Assembly: GCF_003050745.1 (NCBI RefSeq)
Contig: NZ_QAOF01000005.1
Location: 186,001 to 250,000, forward strand
DNA length: 64,000 nucleotides
Source of the DNA: Sphingomonas sp. PP-CE-3G-477
GTDB taxonomy: Bacteria > Pseudomonadota > Alphaproteobacteria > Sphingomonadales > Sphingomonadaceae
Direction of reading: 5' to 3'
Shown: in pieces, positions 1 to 7,213 of the stretch
Layout of the letters: each line of letters opens with the position of its first letter
Position numbering within the stretch: position 1 is the first letter of the stretch
Translations under genes and position numbers: made by a program
Notes under the pieces: model-generated
What the model was told of the DNA's origin: nothing
What the model saw: only the letters and a program-made list of their open reading frames with translations
The model's database searches: none

Positions 1-1
1 G

Positions 2-511
2 CAGGTCGGTACTGCAGCCAATGGTGCCACGCCAGCCTCGGACGATTATGCGCCTGCCTCGGCGGATTACAAGCCAGCACAGGCAGCGGTTGCCGCGTCC
101 GCCAATTACGTCGCTGGTACCGGAACCGTATCGATCCAGGCAGGAGCCAATACCTCGGACAAGATCAGCTTGAACCTGGGTACCAGCCTCTCGACGGCTT
201 TGACCAGCGTTGTATCGACCACCGGTACGTCGGTGGCGGGTGCGACGCTTGAGAATTACGACTCGGCATTGTCGACGATCGCCAGCCGTCGCGCCGATCT
301 GGGTGCGACCCAGAACCAGCTCCAGTCGGCGGTCAACAACCTGACCTCGAACGCGACCAACCTGTCGGACGCGAAGAGCCGCATCGAAGACACCGATTTC
401 TCGGCAGAAACGACGGCACTCGCCAAGGCGCAGATCCTGAGCCAGGCATCGACCGCGATGCTCAGCCAGGCGAACCAGAGCCAGCAGAGCGTTTTGAAGC
501 TGCTTCAGTAA
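2..511 (+). CDS. fliC: Flagellin, C-terminal part (5' end outside window)
   Basis: The reading frame is open from the window edge to the TAA at 509-511, so this is the last 169 residues of a longer flagellin. The final ~90 residues form the conserved D1/D0 helices: an ASRRADLGATQNQL stretch, then SRIEDTDFSAETTALAKAQI, ending SQQSVLKLLQ, the usual flagellin C-terminus that packs in the filament core. The upstream part (about residues 1-75) is a low-complexity Ala/Ser/Tyr tract with degenerate repeats such as ASDDYAPASADY and ASANYVAG, probably the surface-exposed variable domain. A strong terminator follows at 595-625. No start or promoter is visible because the 5' end lies outside the window. 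Confidence 0.95.
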   Translation, partial: QVGTAANGATPASDDYAPASADYKPAQAAVAASANYVAGTGTVSIQAGANTSDKISLNLGTSLSTALTSVVSTTGTSVAGATLENYDSALSTIASRRADLGATQNQLQSAVNNLTSNATNLSDAKSRIEDTDFSAETTALAKAQILSQASTAMLSQANQSQQSVLKLLQ

Positions 512-594
512 TCCGGACCGGCACCGGCACCGCCCCCCAAGGGTATCGGTGCCGATCGGACCCGCCTTGCTTCCCAGAAGCGGGGGGCGGAGAA

Positions 595-625
595 AACCTC
601 GGTGGCGCAAGCCACCGGGGTTTTT
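595..625 (+). terminator. Rho-independent terminator of the flagellin gene
   Basis: A 12-bp stem (AACCTCGGTGGC pairing with GCCACCGGGGTT, one G-U pair) closes on a GCAA tetraloop, and the 3' arm runs into a T tract at 621-625. It lies 84 bp after the flagellin stop and 45 bp before the end of the convergent gene at 670-1464. Confidence 0.9.
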
Positions 626-669
626 GCGTGTCTGGCGCCGCGCCGGGCAACGCTTGATAGCTCGCGCGA

Positions 670-1464
670 TTAGAACGAGAAAGACGAGAGGATCAGGAAG
701 CCGCGCTGCATCTCTTCCTTAAACCGGACCTCGGTCTCGCCGTTCGGTAGTGGCCGATCAGCGAAAACGCCGTCGCCCAGAACTCGGGTATTGGGATCGG
801 CGATCATGCCGAACCCGAGATTGAAGCTCTCCTTTCCGCTGCTACGACGGAACCCGAACATCAGGCCCATGCCGATTGCCTCGATGATGTTGTCTGTGCC
901 GGGTTGAAGCGAAACGAACGGGCCGACGCCCCAAACACCCTTCTGCAGTCCGGTCCATTGCCAATCGGGGGTGAAGAAATAGTGCGATTCGAGCATGATG
1001 CGTGCTCGGCCATTGTCCTCATCGTCGACCCGGACGACCCCATTCACCAACGATGCCTCGGTCACCCGGTCGTTGTCTCCCGAATCCAGCGTGAACGATA
1101 TTCCGACGCCGAACTTCAATCCGGCGAACTTCCCTAGGTCTTCGTCATTTCCGGGGGGAGCTCCGGGATCCACTGGTGGTGCAACATCCTTCTTAGCCGC
1201 CGGCGCTGCTGCCACGACTCTGGCCGCCGGGGCGGGTGCGGGTATTGGGGCAGCCATGGTCTGTTCCACATCGGATGGAACACTCGTGTCGAGCGCGTCG
1301 ATCTGCTGATCGAGTGCGTCGCGCTGCTTCTGTAATTCCGCGCGTTTCGCGTTACGCCATTCGTTAGCGATATGGTCGGATGTCCGCGTCTGTGCAGCCG
1401 CCCGTTCGGGCGTGGCGGCGACCAGCGCCAGCACAGAGACCAATATTGCTGATATGCGTGTCAT
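670..1464 (-). CDS. Secreted outer-membrane beta-barrel-like protein, function unknown
   Basis: 264 residues. A Sec signal peptide is evident (MTRISAILVSVLALVAATPERAAAQ, cleavage after AAA or AQ). It is followed by a charged, heptad-like segment (about 30-60; NEWRNAKRAELQKQRDALDQ), then an Ala/Pro linker (about 65-105), then alternating polar/hydrophobic strands to a C-terminal phenylalanine (ILSSFSF), the pattern recognised by the BAM complex. The layout suggests a periplasmic coiled coil joined to a small barrel. No family name was recognised. It sits between flagellin and fliA, but nothing in the sequence ties it to motility. A GCCGATAA-like box (TCCGATAC) lies upstream, but its -35 is poor. 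Confidence 0.75.
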   Translation of the reverse strand: MTRISAILVSVLALVAATPERAAAQTRTSDHIANEWRNAKRAELQKQRDALDQQIDALDTSVPSDVEQTMAAPIPAPAPAARVVAAAPAAKKDVAPPVDPGAPPGNDEDLGKFAGLKFGVGISFTLDSGDNDRVTEASLVNGVVRVDDEDNGRARIMLESHYFFTPDWQWTGLQKGVWGVGPFVSLQPGTDNIIEAIGMGLMFGFRRSSGKESFNLGFGMIADPNTRVLGDGVFADRPLPNGETEVRFKEEMQRGFLILSSFSF

Positions 1465-1573
1465 GCTCGCCCCCCGAATGGCTCGAGAGGCAAGATGCGG
1501 CTCGGTATGGTCGCGGTCTACAGTAGGTAGCTCCGTATCGGAGGCAACGCTTCAGTAGTAAATCGCCTGACGG

Positions 1574-2323
1574 TCAGATCTGTCGTGCCAGCGCCTTCTT
1601 CAACTTTGCGTGCGCGGATGCCTTGATCTGGCACACCCTTGCCGAGCCGATGCCGAAGACTTCGCCGATCTCTTCGAGGTTGAGTTCCTCGACATAGTAT
1701 AGCTGGATCACCTGTGCTTCGCGTTCCGGCAAGGCGGTGATCGCGGCGATGAGCGCTTCGCGCATGTCGCTGTCGGCGAGTTGCTCGAACGCATCCGGCG
1801 TATCGTCGGCGAACCAGGGGAGGTCGTCCGCATACATCTCGTCGATCGAGTCGAAGCGGATCGAGTCGGCGGTGACGTAGTCGGTGCGGAGTTTCTCGAT
1901 CGTGACGCCGATATGCTCTGCGATCATGTCTTCTCCCGGAGCTTTCCCGGTGCGGGCGGTGATCGTCGAGATCGCCTCGGCGTACTGGCGACGGCGGCGC
2001 ATCGCGCCGCGGGTCGACGTGGCCTGGCGGCGGAGTTCGTCGATCATGCTGCCGCGCAGGCGCGTGATCAGGTAGGTCTTGAACGGCATGCCGCGCTCGT
2101 CGAAATTCGCGGCGGCCTCGACCAGCGCGACCAGGCCGACCTGGATGAGGTCCTCGACTTCTACCCTACTGCTCATGCTGCCGTGGACGTGCCAAGCGAT
2201 CCGGCGGACGAGCGGCAGGTGCTGTTTGACGAGCTGGTCCGCGTCGCCGTCGGGGCGTTGATGCGGGCGGTACGTCAAAGGCTGGGCGTCTGCGAAGGCG
2301 CCGCGCATCGGGAGGGCGCTCAT
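1574..2323 (-). CDS. fliA: Flagellar RNA polymerase sigma-28 factor FliA
   Basis: 249 residues. Sigma region 2 is clear (DLIQVGLVALVEAAANFDER, then FKTYLITRLRGSMIDELRR), region 3 follows, and region 4 has the helix-turn-helix ALPEREAQVIQLYYVEELNL to GIGSARVCQIKASAHAKLKK. It directs transcription of late flagellar genes and is held in check by FlgM, encoded at 5772-6089. The start at 2323 was chosen because the ATG overlaps the flhA stop by 4 bp (ATGA at 2320-2323) and the residues upstream in the open frame are shadow sequence. It is the third gene of the leftward transglycosylase-flhA-fliA operon. flhF and flhG, often found between flhA and fliA, are absent here. Confidence 0.96.
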   Translation of the reverse strand: MSALPMRGAFADAQPLTYRPHQRPDGDADQLVKQHLPLVRRIAWHVHGSMSSRVEVEDLIQVGLVALVEAAANFDERGMPFKTYLITRLRGSMIDELRRQATSTRGAMRRRRQYAEAISTITARTGKAPGEDMIAEHIGVTIEKLRTDYVTADSIRFDSIDEMYADDLPWFADDTPDAFEQLADSDMREALIAAITALPEREAQVIQLYYVEELNLEEIGEVFGIGSARVCQIKASAHAKLKKALARQI

Positions 2324-4380
2324 GCTGCGAGCGCCTGCTGCGAGGCGCCGATGACGGCGACGACTTCGACGGCCTTTTCCTCGGGCACCTCGAAGAACGA
2401 CATCACCGGCGTATCGGGCAGGCACGTCCGCACGAGCTTGCGGATGGCGATGCGGATGGTCGGCTGGACGACCAGCGCGAACGGTTTCGCTTCGGCGATC
2501 AGCGGTTCGGCGGCGCGTTGCAGCGCCTCGACGATGCGGCGGCCGAGATCGGGTTCGATGACGTGGCGGCGCGATTGATCGGCGCGCATCGCCTGGCCGA
2601 GCAGACCTTCCAATTGACCCTCCAACGTCATGACGCGCAGCGGTTCGCGCACGCCGCACAGTTTCTGGATGATGAGCGCGCCGAGCTCGGGACGGATCGT
2701 CTCGATGATCTCCTCGGCGTCCTGCGTGCGCTGCGCCGCGACCGCGATCGCGCCGGCGATGCGGCGGAATTCCTTGAGCGGAACGTTCTCCGCGAGCAGC
2801 CCTTTCAGCACCTGCGTCAGCGTCGTGATCGGCAGCGGCGCGAGTGCTGCGACCAGTTGCGCGGCGCGTTCCTTAAGGCCGTCGAGCAGCGCCTGCACTT
2901 CGTCCTGGCCGAGCAGCTCGGCCGCGTTCTGGCCGAGCAGGTGGTTGAGATGCGTCGCCATCACCGTGCCGGGATCGACCACCAGATAGCCTGCACCCGT
3001 CGCGGCATCGGCATCGCCCGCATCGACCCAGGTCGCATCGAGCCCGAAGGTCGGGTCCTTGACCTTCTTGCCGTAGAGATCGCCGAACGCCTGCCCGGTA
3101 TCGAGCGCGAGCATCTCGTCGGGCGAGACGGTGTCCTCGCCGACGACGACGCCGTTGACGAGGATGCGGTAGACGTACGGCGCGAGGTTGATGTCGTCGC
3201 GGACGCGGACCTGCGGCACGACGAAGCCGAGTTCCTTCGACAGCTGACGACGGACGCCGGTGATGCGGCCCATCAGCGGCGAGCCGCGGCGCTCGTCGGC
3301 GAGCGGCACGAGGCCGTAACCGATGTCGAGATTGACCTGCATGCCATCCGTAACTTCCTCCCAGCCGATCTTCGACTGGTCGATCGTCTCGACGGGGACG
3401 ACCACGACGGGGGCTGGGCGGCGCTCGATCTGGTGGAGCTTCCACGCGGCGAACCCGGCGATGGCCGCGGCGGGGAGTATGACCATGTGCGGCATGCCGG
3501 GCAGGATGCCGAGCAGCGCGAGGATGACCGCAACCGGGGTCCAGGTGCGGGGGCTACCGAACTGGCCGCCGATCTGGCCGGCGAGATCCTTGTCGGAGGT
3601 GACGCGCGTCACGATCGAGGCGGCGGCGATCGACAGCATCAGCGACGGCAGCTGCGCGACTAGCGCGTCGCCGATCGCGAGCAGGATATAATTGTGCGCC
3701 GCATCGGCGATCGTCATGCCGTGGCTGACCGGGCCGAGGATCAGGCCGCCGATGATGTTGGCGGCGAGGATCAGCATCGCCGCGACCGCATCGCCCTTCA
3801 CGAACTTCGACGAGCCGTCCATCGAGCCGTAGAAATCGGCTTCGGTGGAGACTTCGACGCGGCGTGCCTTGGCTTCGTCGGGGGTGATCAGGCCGGCGTT
3901 GAGGTCGGCGTCGATCGCCATCTGCTTGCCGGGCAGCGCGTCGAGCGTGAAGCGCGCGCTGACTTCGGAGACGCGGCCGGCGCCTTTGGTGACGACGATC
4001 ATGTTGATGATCATCAGGATCGCGAACACGAAGATGCCGACGACGTAATCGCCGCCGATCAGGAACGTGCCGAATGCCTCGATGACATGGCCCGCCGCGC
4101 TCTCGCCCTCGTGGCCGTGGACCAGCACGATGCGGGTGGAGGCGACGTTGAGGCCGAGGCGGAAGAGGGTCGCGAACAAGAGGACGGTCGGGAAGGCGGA
4201 GAAATCGAGCGGCTTCTGTGCGTTCAAGGCGACCATCAGCACCGCGAGGCTGATCGCGATGTTCGCCACGAAGAAGATGTCGAGCATGAACGCCGGGATC
4301 GGCACGACCATGACGAGCACGAGCAGCAGGATCGCGAGCGGCAGGACGGACGCGCGAGCATTGGAGAGGATGCGGTTCAT
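2320..4380 (-). CDS. flhA: Flagellar type III export gate protein FlhA
   Basis: 686 residues, the usual length. The N-terminal half holds about eight membrane helices (VLPLAILLLVLVMVV, FFVANIAISLAVLMVAL and others). It includes the FHIPEP signature around residues 140-165 (RVSEVSARFTLDALPGKQMA, then IDADLNAG). The C-terminal half is the cytoplasmic domain that docks export substrates and chaperones; a proline/valine linker near residues 320-335 separates the two. It forms the ring of the flagellar export gate in the inner membrane. It starts 3 bp after the transglycosylase stop and overlaps fliA by 4 bp, so the three genes are probably translated from one message driven by the sigma-54 promoter at 5265-5280. 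Confidence 0.97.
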   Translation of the reverse strand: MNRILSNARASVLPLAILLLVLVMVVPIPAFMLDIFFVANIAISLAVLMVALNAQKPLDFSAFPTVLLFATLFRLGLNVASTRIVLVHGHEGESAAGHVIEAFGTFLIGGDYVVGIFVFAILMIINMIVVTKGAGRVSEVSARFTLDALPGKQMAIDADLNAGLITPDEAKARRVEVSTEADFYGSMDGSSKFVKGDAVAAMLILAANIIGGLILGPVSHGMTIADAAHNYILLAIGDALVAQLPSLMLSIAAASIVTRVTSDKDLAGQIGGQFGSPRTWTPVAVILALLGILPGMPHMVILPAAAIAGFAAWKLHQIERRPAPVVVVPVETIDQSKIGWEEVTDGMQVNLDIGYGLVPLADERRGSPLMGRITGVRRQLSKELGFVVPQVRVRDDINLAPYVYRILVNGVVVGEDTVSPDEMLALDTGQAFGDLYGKKVKDPTFGLDATWVDAGDADAATGAGYLVVDPGTVMATHLNHLLGQNAAELLGQDEVQALLDGLKERAAQLVAALAPLPITTLTQVLKGLLAENVPLKEFRRIAGAIAVAAQRTQDAEEIIETIRPELGALIIQKLCGVREPLRVMTLEGQLEGLLGQAMRADQSRRHVIEPDLGRRIVEALQRAAEPLIAEAKPFALVVQPTIRIAIRKLVRTCLPDTPVMSFFEVPEEKAVEVVAVIGASQQALAA

Positions 4381-4383
4381 CGC

Positions 4384-5229
4384 TTAGCCGCCCAACCGTG
4401 CGAGCATCATGTAGGCGAGCCGCGCGGTATCGGGCGTCGGGCGCAGGATGCTGGCGGCGGCCTGCGTCGTCTTGCCGGTGAACTTGCCCATTGCCGTGGT
4501 CGCCCAGGCGAGCGCGTCGTCGGCGCTTTCGTTGTTGCCGGTGATGACCGTGCTGCCGTTCATGTCGAGCGCCTGCGCAGCATAGTTGGCGGGCGTCGCG
4601 GTCGCGCTTGCTCCTGCGGCGGCACCGCCGAGCTTGTCGGCGAACCGGTCGTAGATCGCCGACAGCGTGCGCGGCTGGTTGTTCGAATCGTAGAAGACAT
4701 TGTGGTTCGCGCGCGCGGCGGCGGGGAAGAGCGCGGCGCCGCTCGCCTGCGGGTTGACCTGCATCGTCTTGAGGAACTTGGTTGCGCCGCCGAGGCCCAT
4801 GAAGTGCGCCATATACAGGTCGGTGCCCGAGGCCGGGCGGTTCAGCGTGCCTTCGAGCGAGGCCTTGTTGTCCGACGCATATTCGGCGGCCATCAGCGAG
4901 GCGGCATTGGGATCGTTGCGCAGCGCGAGGATCGCCGCCTTGGTGCCGGCGTCGCCGACCGAGAGGCGGCCGCTCGACGACTGGCCGATGCTGTTCGCGG
5001 CCCACGCCATGCCGTGCTCGGCGCCGTGCTTCTTGACGACGGAGAGCCAGCTCTGTTCGATGAACTGATAGAGGCCCGAGGCGCTCGACGTGCCAGCCTT
5101 GGCATTGGCGTTAAGCCCGCTCTCGAGCTTCGCCTGGCCCAACAAATAGTCGAAATCCACGCCCGTCTTGCGGCTCGCAAGCGCGATCGCGGACTGGATC
5201 CGGCCGGTAGTGATAGGATTGACGGTCAT
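4384..5229 (-). CDS. SLT-domain lytic transglycosylase of the flagellar operon
   Basis: 281 residues. The N-terminal ~120 residues match the soluble lytic transglycosylase fold: the catalytic glutamate lies in LLGQAKLESGLNANAKAG (about residues 28-45), followed by the SASGLYQFIEQSWL motif. The C-terminal part is not recognised. No Sec signal peptide is visible (MTVNPITTGRIQSAIALASR), which is odd for a peptidoglycan enzyme. It may leave through the flagellar export gate encoded by the next gene, or the true start may be elsewhere. It probably opens the cell wall for rod passage, complementing the FlgJ at 14735-15073 that lacks an enzyme domain. It is first in the operon, 25 nt after the predicted transcription start. 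Confidence 0.85.
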   Translation of the reverse strand: MTVNPITTGRIQSAIALASRKTGVDFDYLLGQAKLESGLNANAKAGTSSASGLYQFIEQSWLSVVKKHGAEHGMAWAANSIGQSSSGRLSVGDAGTKAAILALRNDPNAASLMAAEYASDNKASLEGTLNRPASGTDLYMAHFMGLGGATKFLKTMQVNPQASGAALFPAAARANHNVFYDSNNQPRTLSAIYDRFADKLGGAAAGASATATPANYAAQALDMNGSTVITGNNESADDALAWATTAMGKFTGKTTQAAASILRPTPDTARLAYMMLARLGG

Positions 5230-5264
5230 GCCCGTGTGCGGTGCCCCTGGTTCAGGGGATGCTC

Positions 5265-5280
5265 AGCAAGGGGCGTGCCA
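5265..5280 (-). promoter_or_regulatory. Sigma-54 promoter of the transglycosylase-flhA-fliA operon
   Basis: On the minus strand the sequence is TGGCACGCCCCTTGCT, a perfect match to TGGCACG-N4-TTGCW with 10 nt between the GG and GC dinucleotides. The predicted start is near 5254, about 25 nt before the ATG at 5229. Only a lone CGGCAA half-site (5380-5385) was seen upstream, so the activator site is not obvious. Confidence 0.85.
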
Positions 5281-5349
5281 GTTTTATGTGTGGGGCTGCA
5301 TTCCCAAGATCCGCGATGCGGCGCTATCTCGAAGCCCCGCCCCCAATTC

Positions 5350-5431
5350 CGTCACCCCAGCGAAAGCTGGGGTCTCGTGCGGCAAGGATGCGCCCTATTA
5401 CGGGGATACCCAGCTTTCGCTGGGGTGACGG
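5350..5431. repeat. Paired palindromic intergenic repeat (CCCCAGC-GAAA-GCTGGGG type)
   Basis: Two inverted copies of CGTCACCCCAGCGAAAGCTGGG (written on opposite strands) bracket about 40 bp. The first copy is itself a hairpin, CCCCAGC-GAAA-GCTGGGG. A diverged copy of the same arrangement lies at 43001-43085. This is a REP/BIME-like element between the flagellar operons. Confidence 0.8.
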
Positions 5432-5467
5432 CCTTTCCTTGTGGGGCGGTGTCAGGCGGTCGCGATG

Positions 5468-5785
5468 TTACGCGTACGCGGCGCGCAGACCCGGCCGATA
5501 GCCGGCAACGGCACCGTCGCCGGTCAGGGTTTGCAGGCGGCGGCGAACATTTGCCGCCATCAAGTTGGTGTAGATCCGGCACGTCTCATTGAGCCGGTTC
5601 GCCTCGTCGGCCAGCTCGCGGATCTCGGTGCCGGCGGGGCCGGTGCCGAGCAGCGCGACCTGTTCGATCCCGGCGAGCTTGTCGGCGGTCGCGCGCTCGA
5701 GGCTGGCGACGTCGTTCGACTTCAGCGCAGCGATCTCGGCATGCAGCGCGTCGATCACGCGGATCAGGGCTTCACGCCGCTTCAT
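5468..5785 (-). CDS. flgN: FlgN-like flagellar export chaperone
   Basis: 105 residues from MKRREALIRVIDALHAEIAA. The protein looks all-helical and heptad-like (ALHAEIAALKSNDVASLERA, then EIRELADEANRLNETCRIY and MAANVRRRL), the character of FlgN chaperones, which hold FlgK and FlgL before export. Similarity is by size, helix pattern and position rather than by a firm motif. The start at 5785 gives a 14-bp overlap with the end of flgM. It is the last gene of the motA-like/motB-like/flgA/flgM/flgN run. A palindromic repeat lies just downstream. Confidence 0.75.
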   Translation of the reverse strand: MKRREALIRVIDALHAEIAALKSNDVASLERATADKLAGIEQVALLGTGPAGTEIRELADEANRLNETCRIYTNLMAANVRRRLQTLTGDGAVAGYRPGLRAAYA

Positions 5786-6089
5786 TGGAATTCCAGGCGA
5801 GGCTGAGCGCCACCAGCCGATCGGCGATGGTCGCGGGAAGGATGGGGAAGGTGCCGCTGGCGATCGCCTTCTTGATCTCGGCAACGCGCGTTGCGTTGAT
5901 CGGCGGCGACGATGCCATCGTCCTGGCCAGTGCCAACGAGTCCGAGAGGACCGGGTTCTGCGCCTGTGCCGCGGCTTGCGGCGAGGGCTGTACCGGAGTC
6001 TGAACGGGCGTCGTCGGCGTCGCGGCGGCGACGCGCACGACGGAACGATCTCCTGCTACTGATGGCTTCGCGCCGACCGAGTCCACCAT
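5772..6089 (-). CDS. flgM: Anti-sigma-28 factor FlgM
   Basis: 105 residues. The N-terminal half is a Pro/Gln/Ala-rich disordered region. The C-terminal half carries the FlgM signature: SDSLALARTMASSPPINATR followed by VAEIKKAIASGTFPILPATI and ADRLVALSLAW. FlgM binds FliA until it is exported through the completed hook-basal body, which releases late-gene transcription. It overlaps flgN by 14 bp and has its own sigma-28-like promoter in the 96-bp gap after flgA. Confidence 0.92.
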   Translation of the reverse strand: MVDSVGAKPSVAGDRSVVRVAAATPTTPVQTPVQPSPQAAAQAQNPVLSDSLALARTMASSPPINATRVAEIKKAIASGTFPILPATIADRLVALSLAWNSNEAA

Positions 6090-6122
6090 GTCCGCATCCT
6101 TTGGTTTGCGATGACATCAGCA

Positions 6123-6149
6123 GGAACGGCCGCACGGCGAAAAGCTTTA
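6123..6149 (-). promoter_or_regulatory. Sigma-28-type promoter upstream of flgM
   Basis: On the minus strand, TAAAGCTT - 11 nt - GCCGTTCC matches the sigma-28 consensus TAAAGTTT-N11-GCCGATAA at 7 of 8 and 5 of 8 positions with the correct spacing. The -10 box ends 34 bp before the flgM start. It would let FliA drive its own inhibitor. Confidence 0.55.
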
Positions 6150-6185
6150 GCAAAATTAATCTGTTTGCCGAATTTAGGTCGGACC

Positions 6186-6680
6186 TCAGTTCGACCAGCC
6201 GGGCAGCGTGGCGTGGCCAGCCTCGACGGCGATCGCCTGGACCGGCGTACGCGTGTCGTCGACCTTGACCATGAAGCGGCCGCCGGGCGCGGCATCGCCC
6301 ATCGCGACGCCTTCGCGGCTGATCGAGAACCCCTCCGTGCCCGCCTCGATCACGATCGGATCGCCGCGCTTGATGACTGGCGCGACCTTCGCGGCTGGTG
6401 CGAACGAGGCGGCGACCGCGGCGGGCGCGTTGGCCGGGCGGACGACCTGCACGAAGATCCGCCAAGCCGGTCCCGCGCATGATACGACCACCGCGTCATG
6501 CTGTTCGGAGCGCCACGACAGCGACACTGTAGGGCAGGTCGCGAGGCGCAACCGTGCGTCGATCGGCGTGCGGGCGCCACCCTCGGCGCCCGTCGGCCGG
6601 CCGGTAAACGCGGCAACCGAACGATCGAGTGCGGCGGTATCCTGGAAGCTCGCGGCCATGAGCAGGAATGGGATGATCAT
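6186..6680 (-). CDS. flgA: Flagellar P-ring assembly chaperone FlgA
   Basis: 164 residues. A short secretory signal (MIIPFLLMAASFQD) precedes a SAF-like domain. The C-terminal half has the FlgA features VIKRGDPIVIEAGTEGFSIS, then a GVAMGDAAPGGRFMVK segment and the near-terminal VQAIAVEAGHATL. FlgA works in the periplasm to help FlgI form the P ring. The start at 6680 was chosen because its ATG overlaps the stop of the MotB-like gene (ATGA). A longer upstream open frame exists but is out of register with the neighbour's coding sequence. It is about 60-70 residues shorter than enterobacterial FlgA, as in other short alphaproteobacterial forms. Confidence 0.9.
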   Translation of the reverse strand: MIIPFLLMAASFQDTAALDRSVAAFTGRPTGAEGGARTPIDARLRLATCPTVSLSWRSEQHDAVVVSCAGPAWRIFVQVVRPANAPAAVAASFAPAAKVAPVIKRGDPIVIEAGTEGFSISREGVAMGDAAPGGRFMVKVDDTRTPVQAIAVEAGHATLPGWSN

Positions 6681-7213
6681 TGAGCGGTCCTTTGAACGTC
6701 GCCCCTTGGGGGTTCGCCGACAAAGGCGACGGAGACGATGGCGGCGCGGCGGCCGGGCTTGGTGGCGGTGACGATCGCGACGCGGGACGGCGCGACCGCG
6801 GCCAGCGCAGCGGCAACGGTGCGCGCGCGGTCGGCGGCTAGGATCGCGGCGCTGCCCGTCACGCGATCGATATCGGCGGACGTGCCGTCGGTCGAGCCGG
6901 TGACGGTGAGCATGACGCGAGGGTCGCGTGCCGCTTCCCGCGCCCAGGCGACGAGCGCGCCCGGCGTGGTCGGCAGGATCGCCGAGCCTGGCGCGAAATC
7001 GAGGATGCCGGCGGCGGCGACGGGCATCGGCGTCGGCTCTGCGTCGTTGGCGCCGAAGCCTTCGCGGATACCCTTTGCCAAATCCTTGCCGCCGATATGT
7101 TGGGTCGCCTGGAGCAGCACGAGGAAGCCGACCAGCAACAGCGCGAGGTCGGCGAGCGTGACCAGCCAAAGTGGCTTGCCGGTCGGCGTATCGGGATACT
7201 CGCTCGCGTTCAC
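6677..7213 (-). CDS. MotB/OmpA-like stator-type protein in flgA operon
   Basis: 178 residues. One membrane helix near the N-terminus (LWLVTLADLALLLVGFLVLL, about residues 15-34) carries an aspartate at the position of the proton-binding Asp of MotB. The periplasmic part (about 65-165) resembles a reduced OmpA/MotB peptidoglycan-binding domain: FAPGSAILPTTPGALVAWAR, then MLTVTGSTDGTSADIDR and AADRARTVAAAL. The start is GTG at 7213, overlapping the upstream MotA-like gene's stop (GTGA). It is distinct from the full-length motB at 18336-19241. With the MotA-like partner it probably forms a second proton-driven complex; its exact role is unknown. Confidence 0.8.
   Translation of the reverse strand: MNASEYPDTPTGKPLWLVTLADLALLLVGFLVLLQATQHIGGKDLAKGIREGFGANDAEPTPMPVAAAGILDFAPGSAILPTTPGALVAWAREAARDPRVMLTVTGSTDGTSADIDRVTGSAAILAADRARTVAAALAAVAPSRVAIVTATKPGRRAAIVSVAFVGEPPRGDVQRTAQ

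Noticed and set aside
3694..5592. 632-codon plus-strand frame opposite flhA and the transglycosylase gene
   Set aside because: Composition (Arg, Asp, Glu, His, Gly) is typical of a shadow, and both genes on the other strand are certain.
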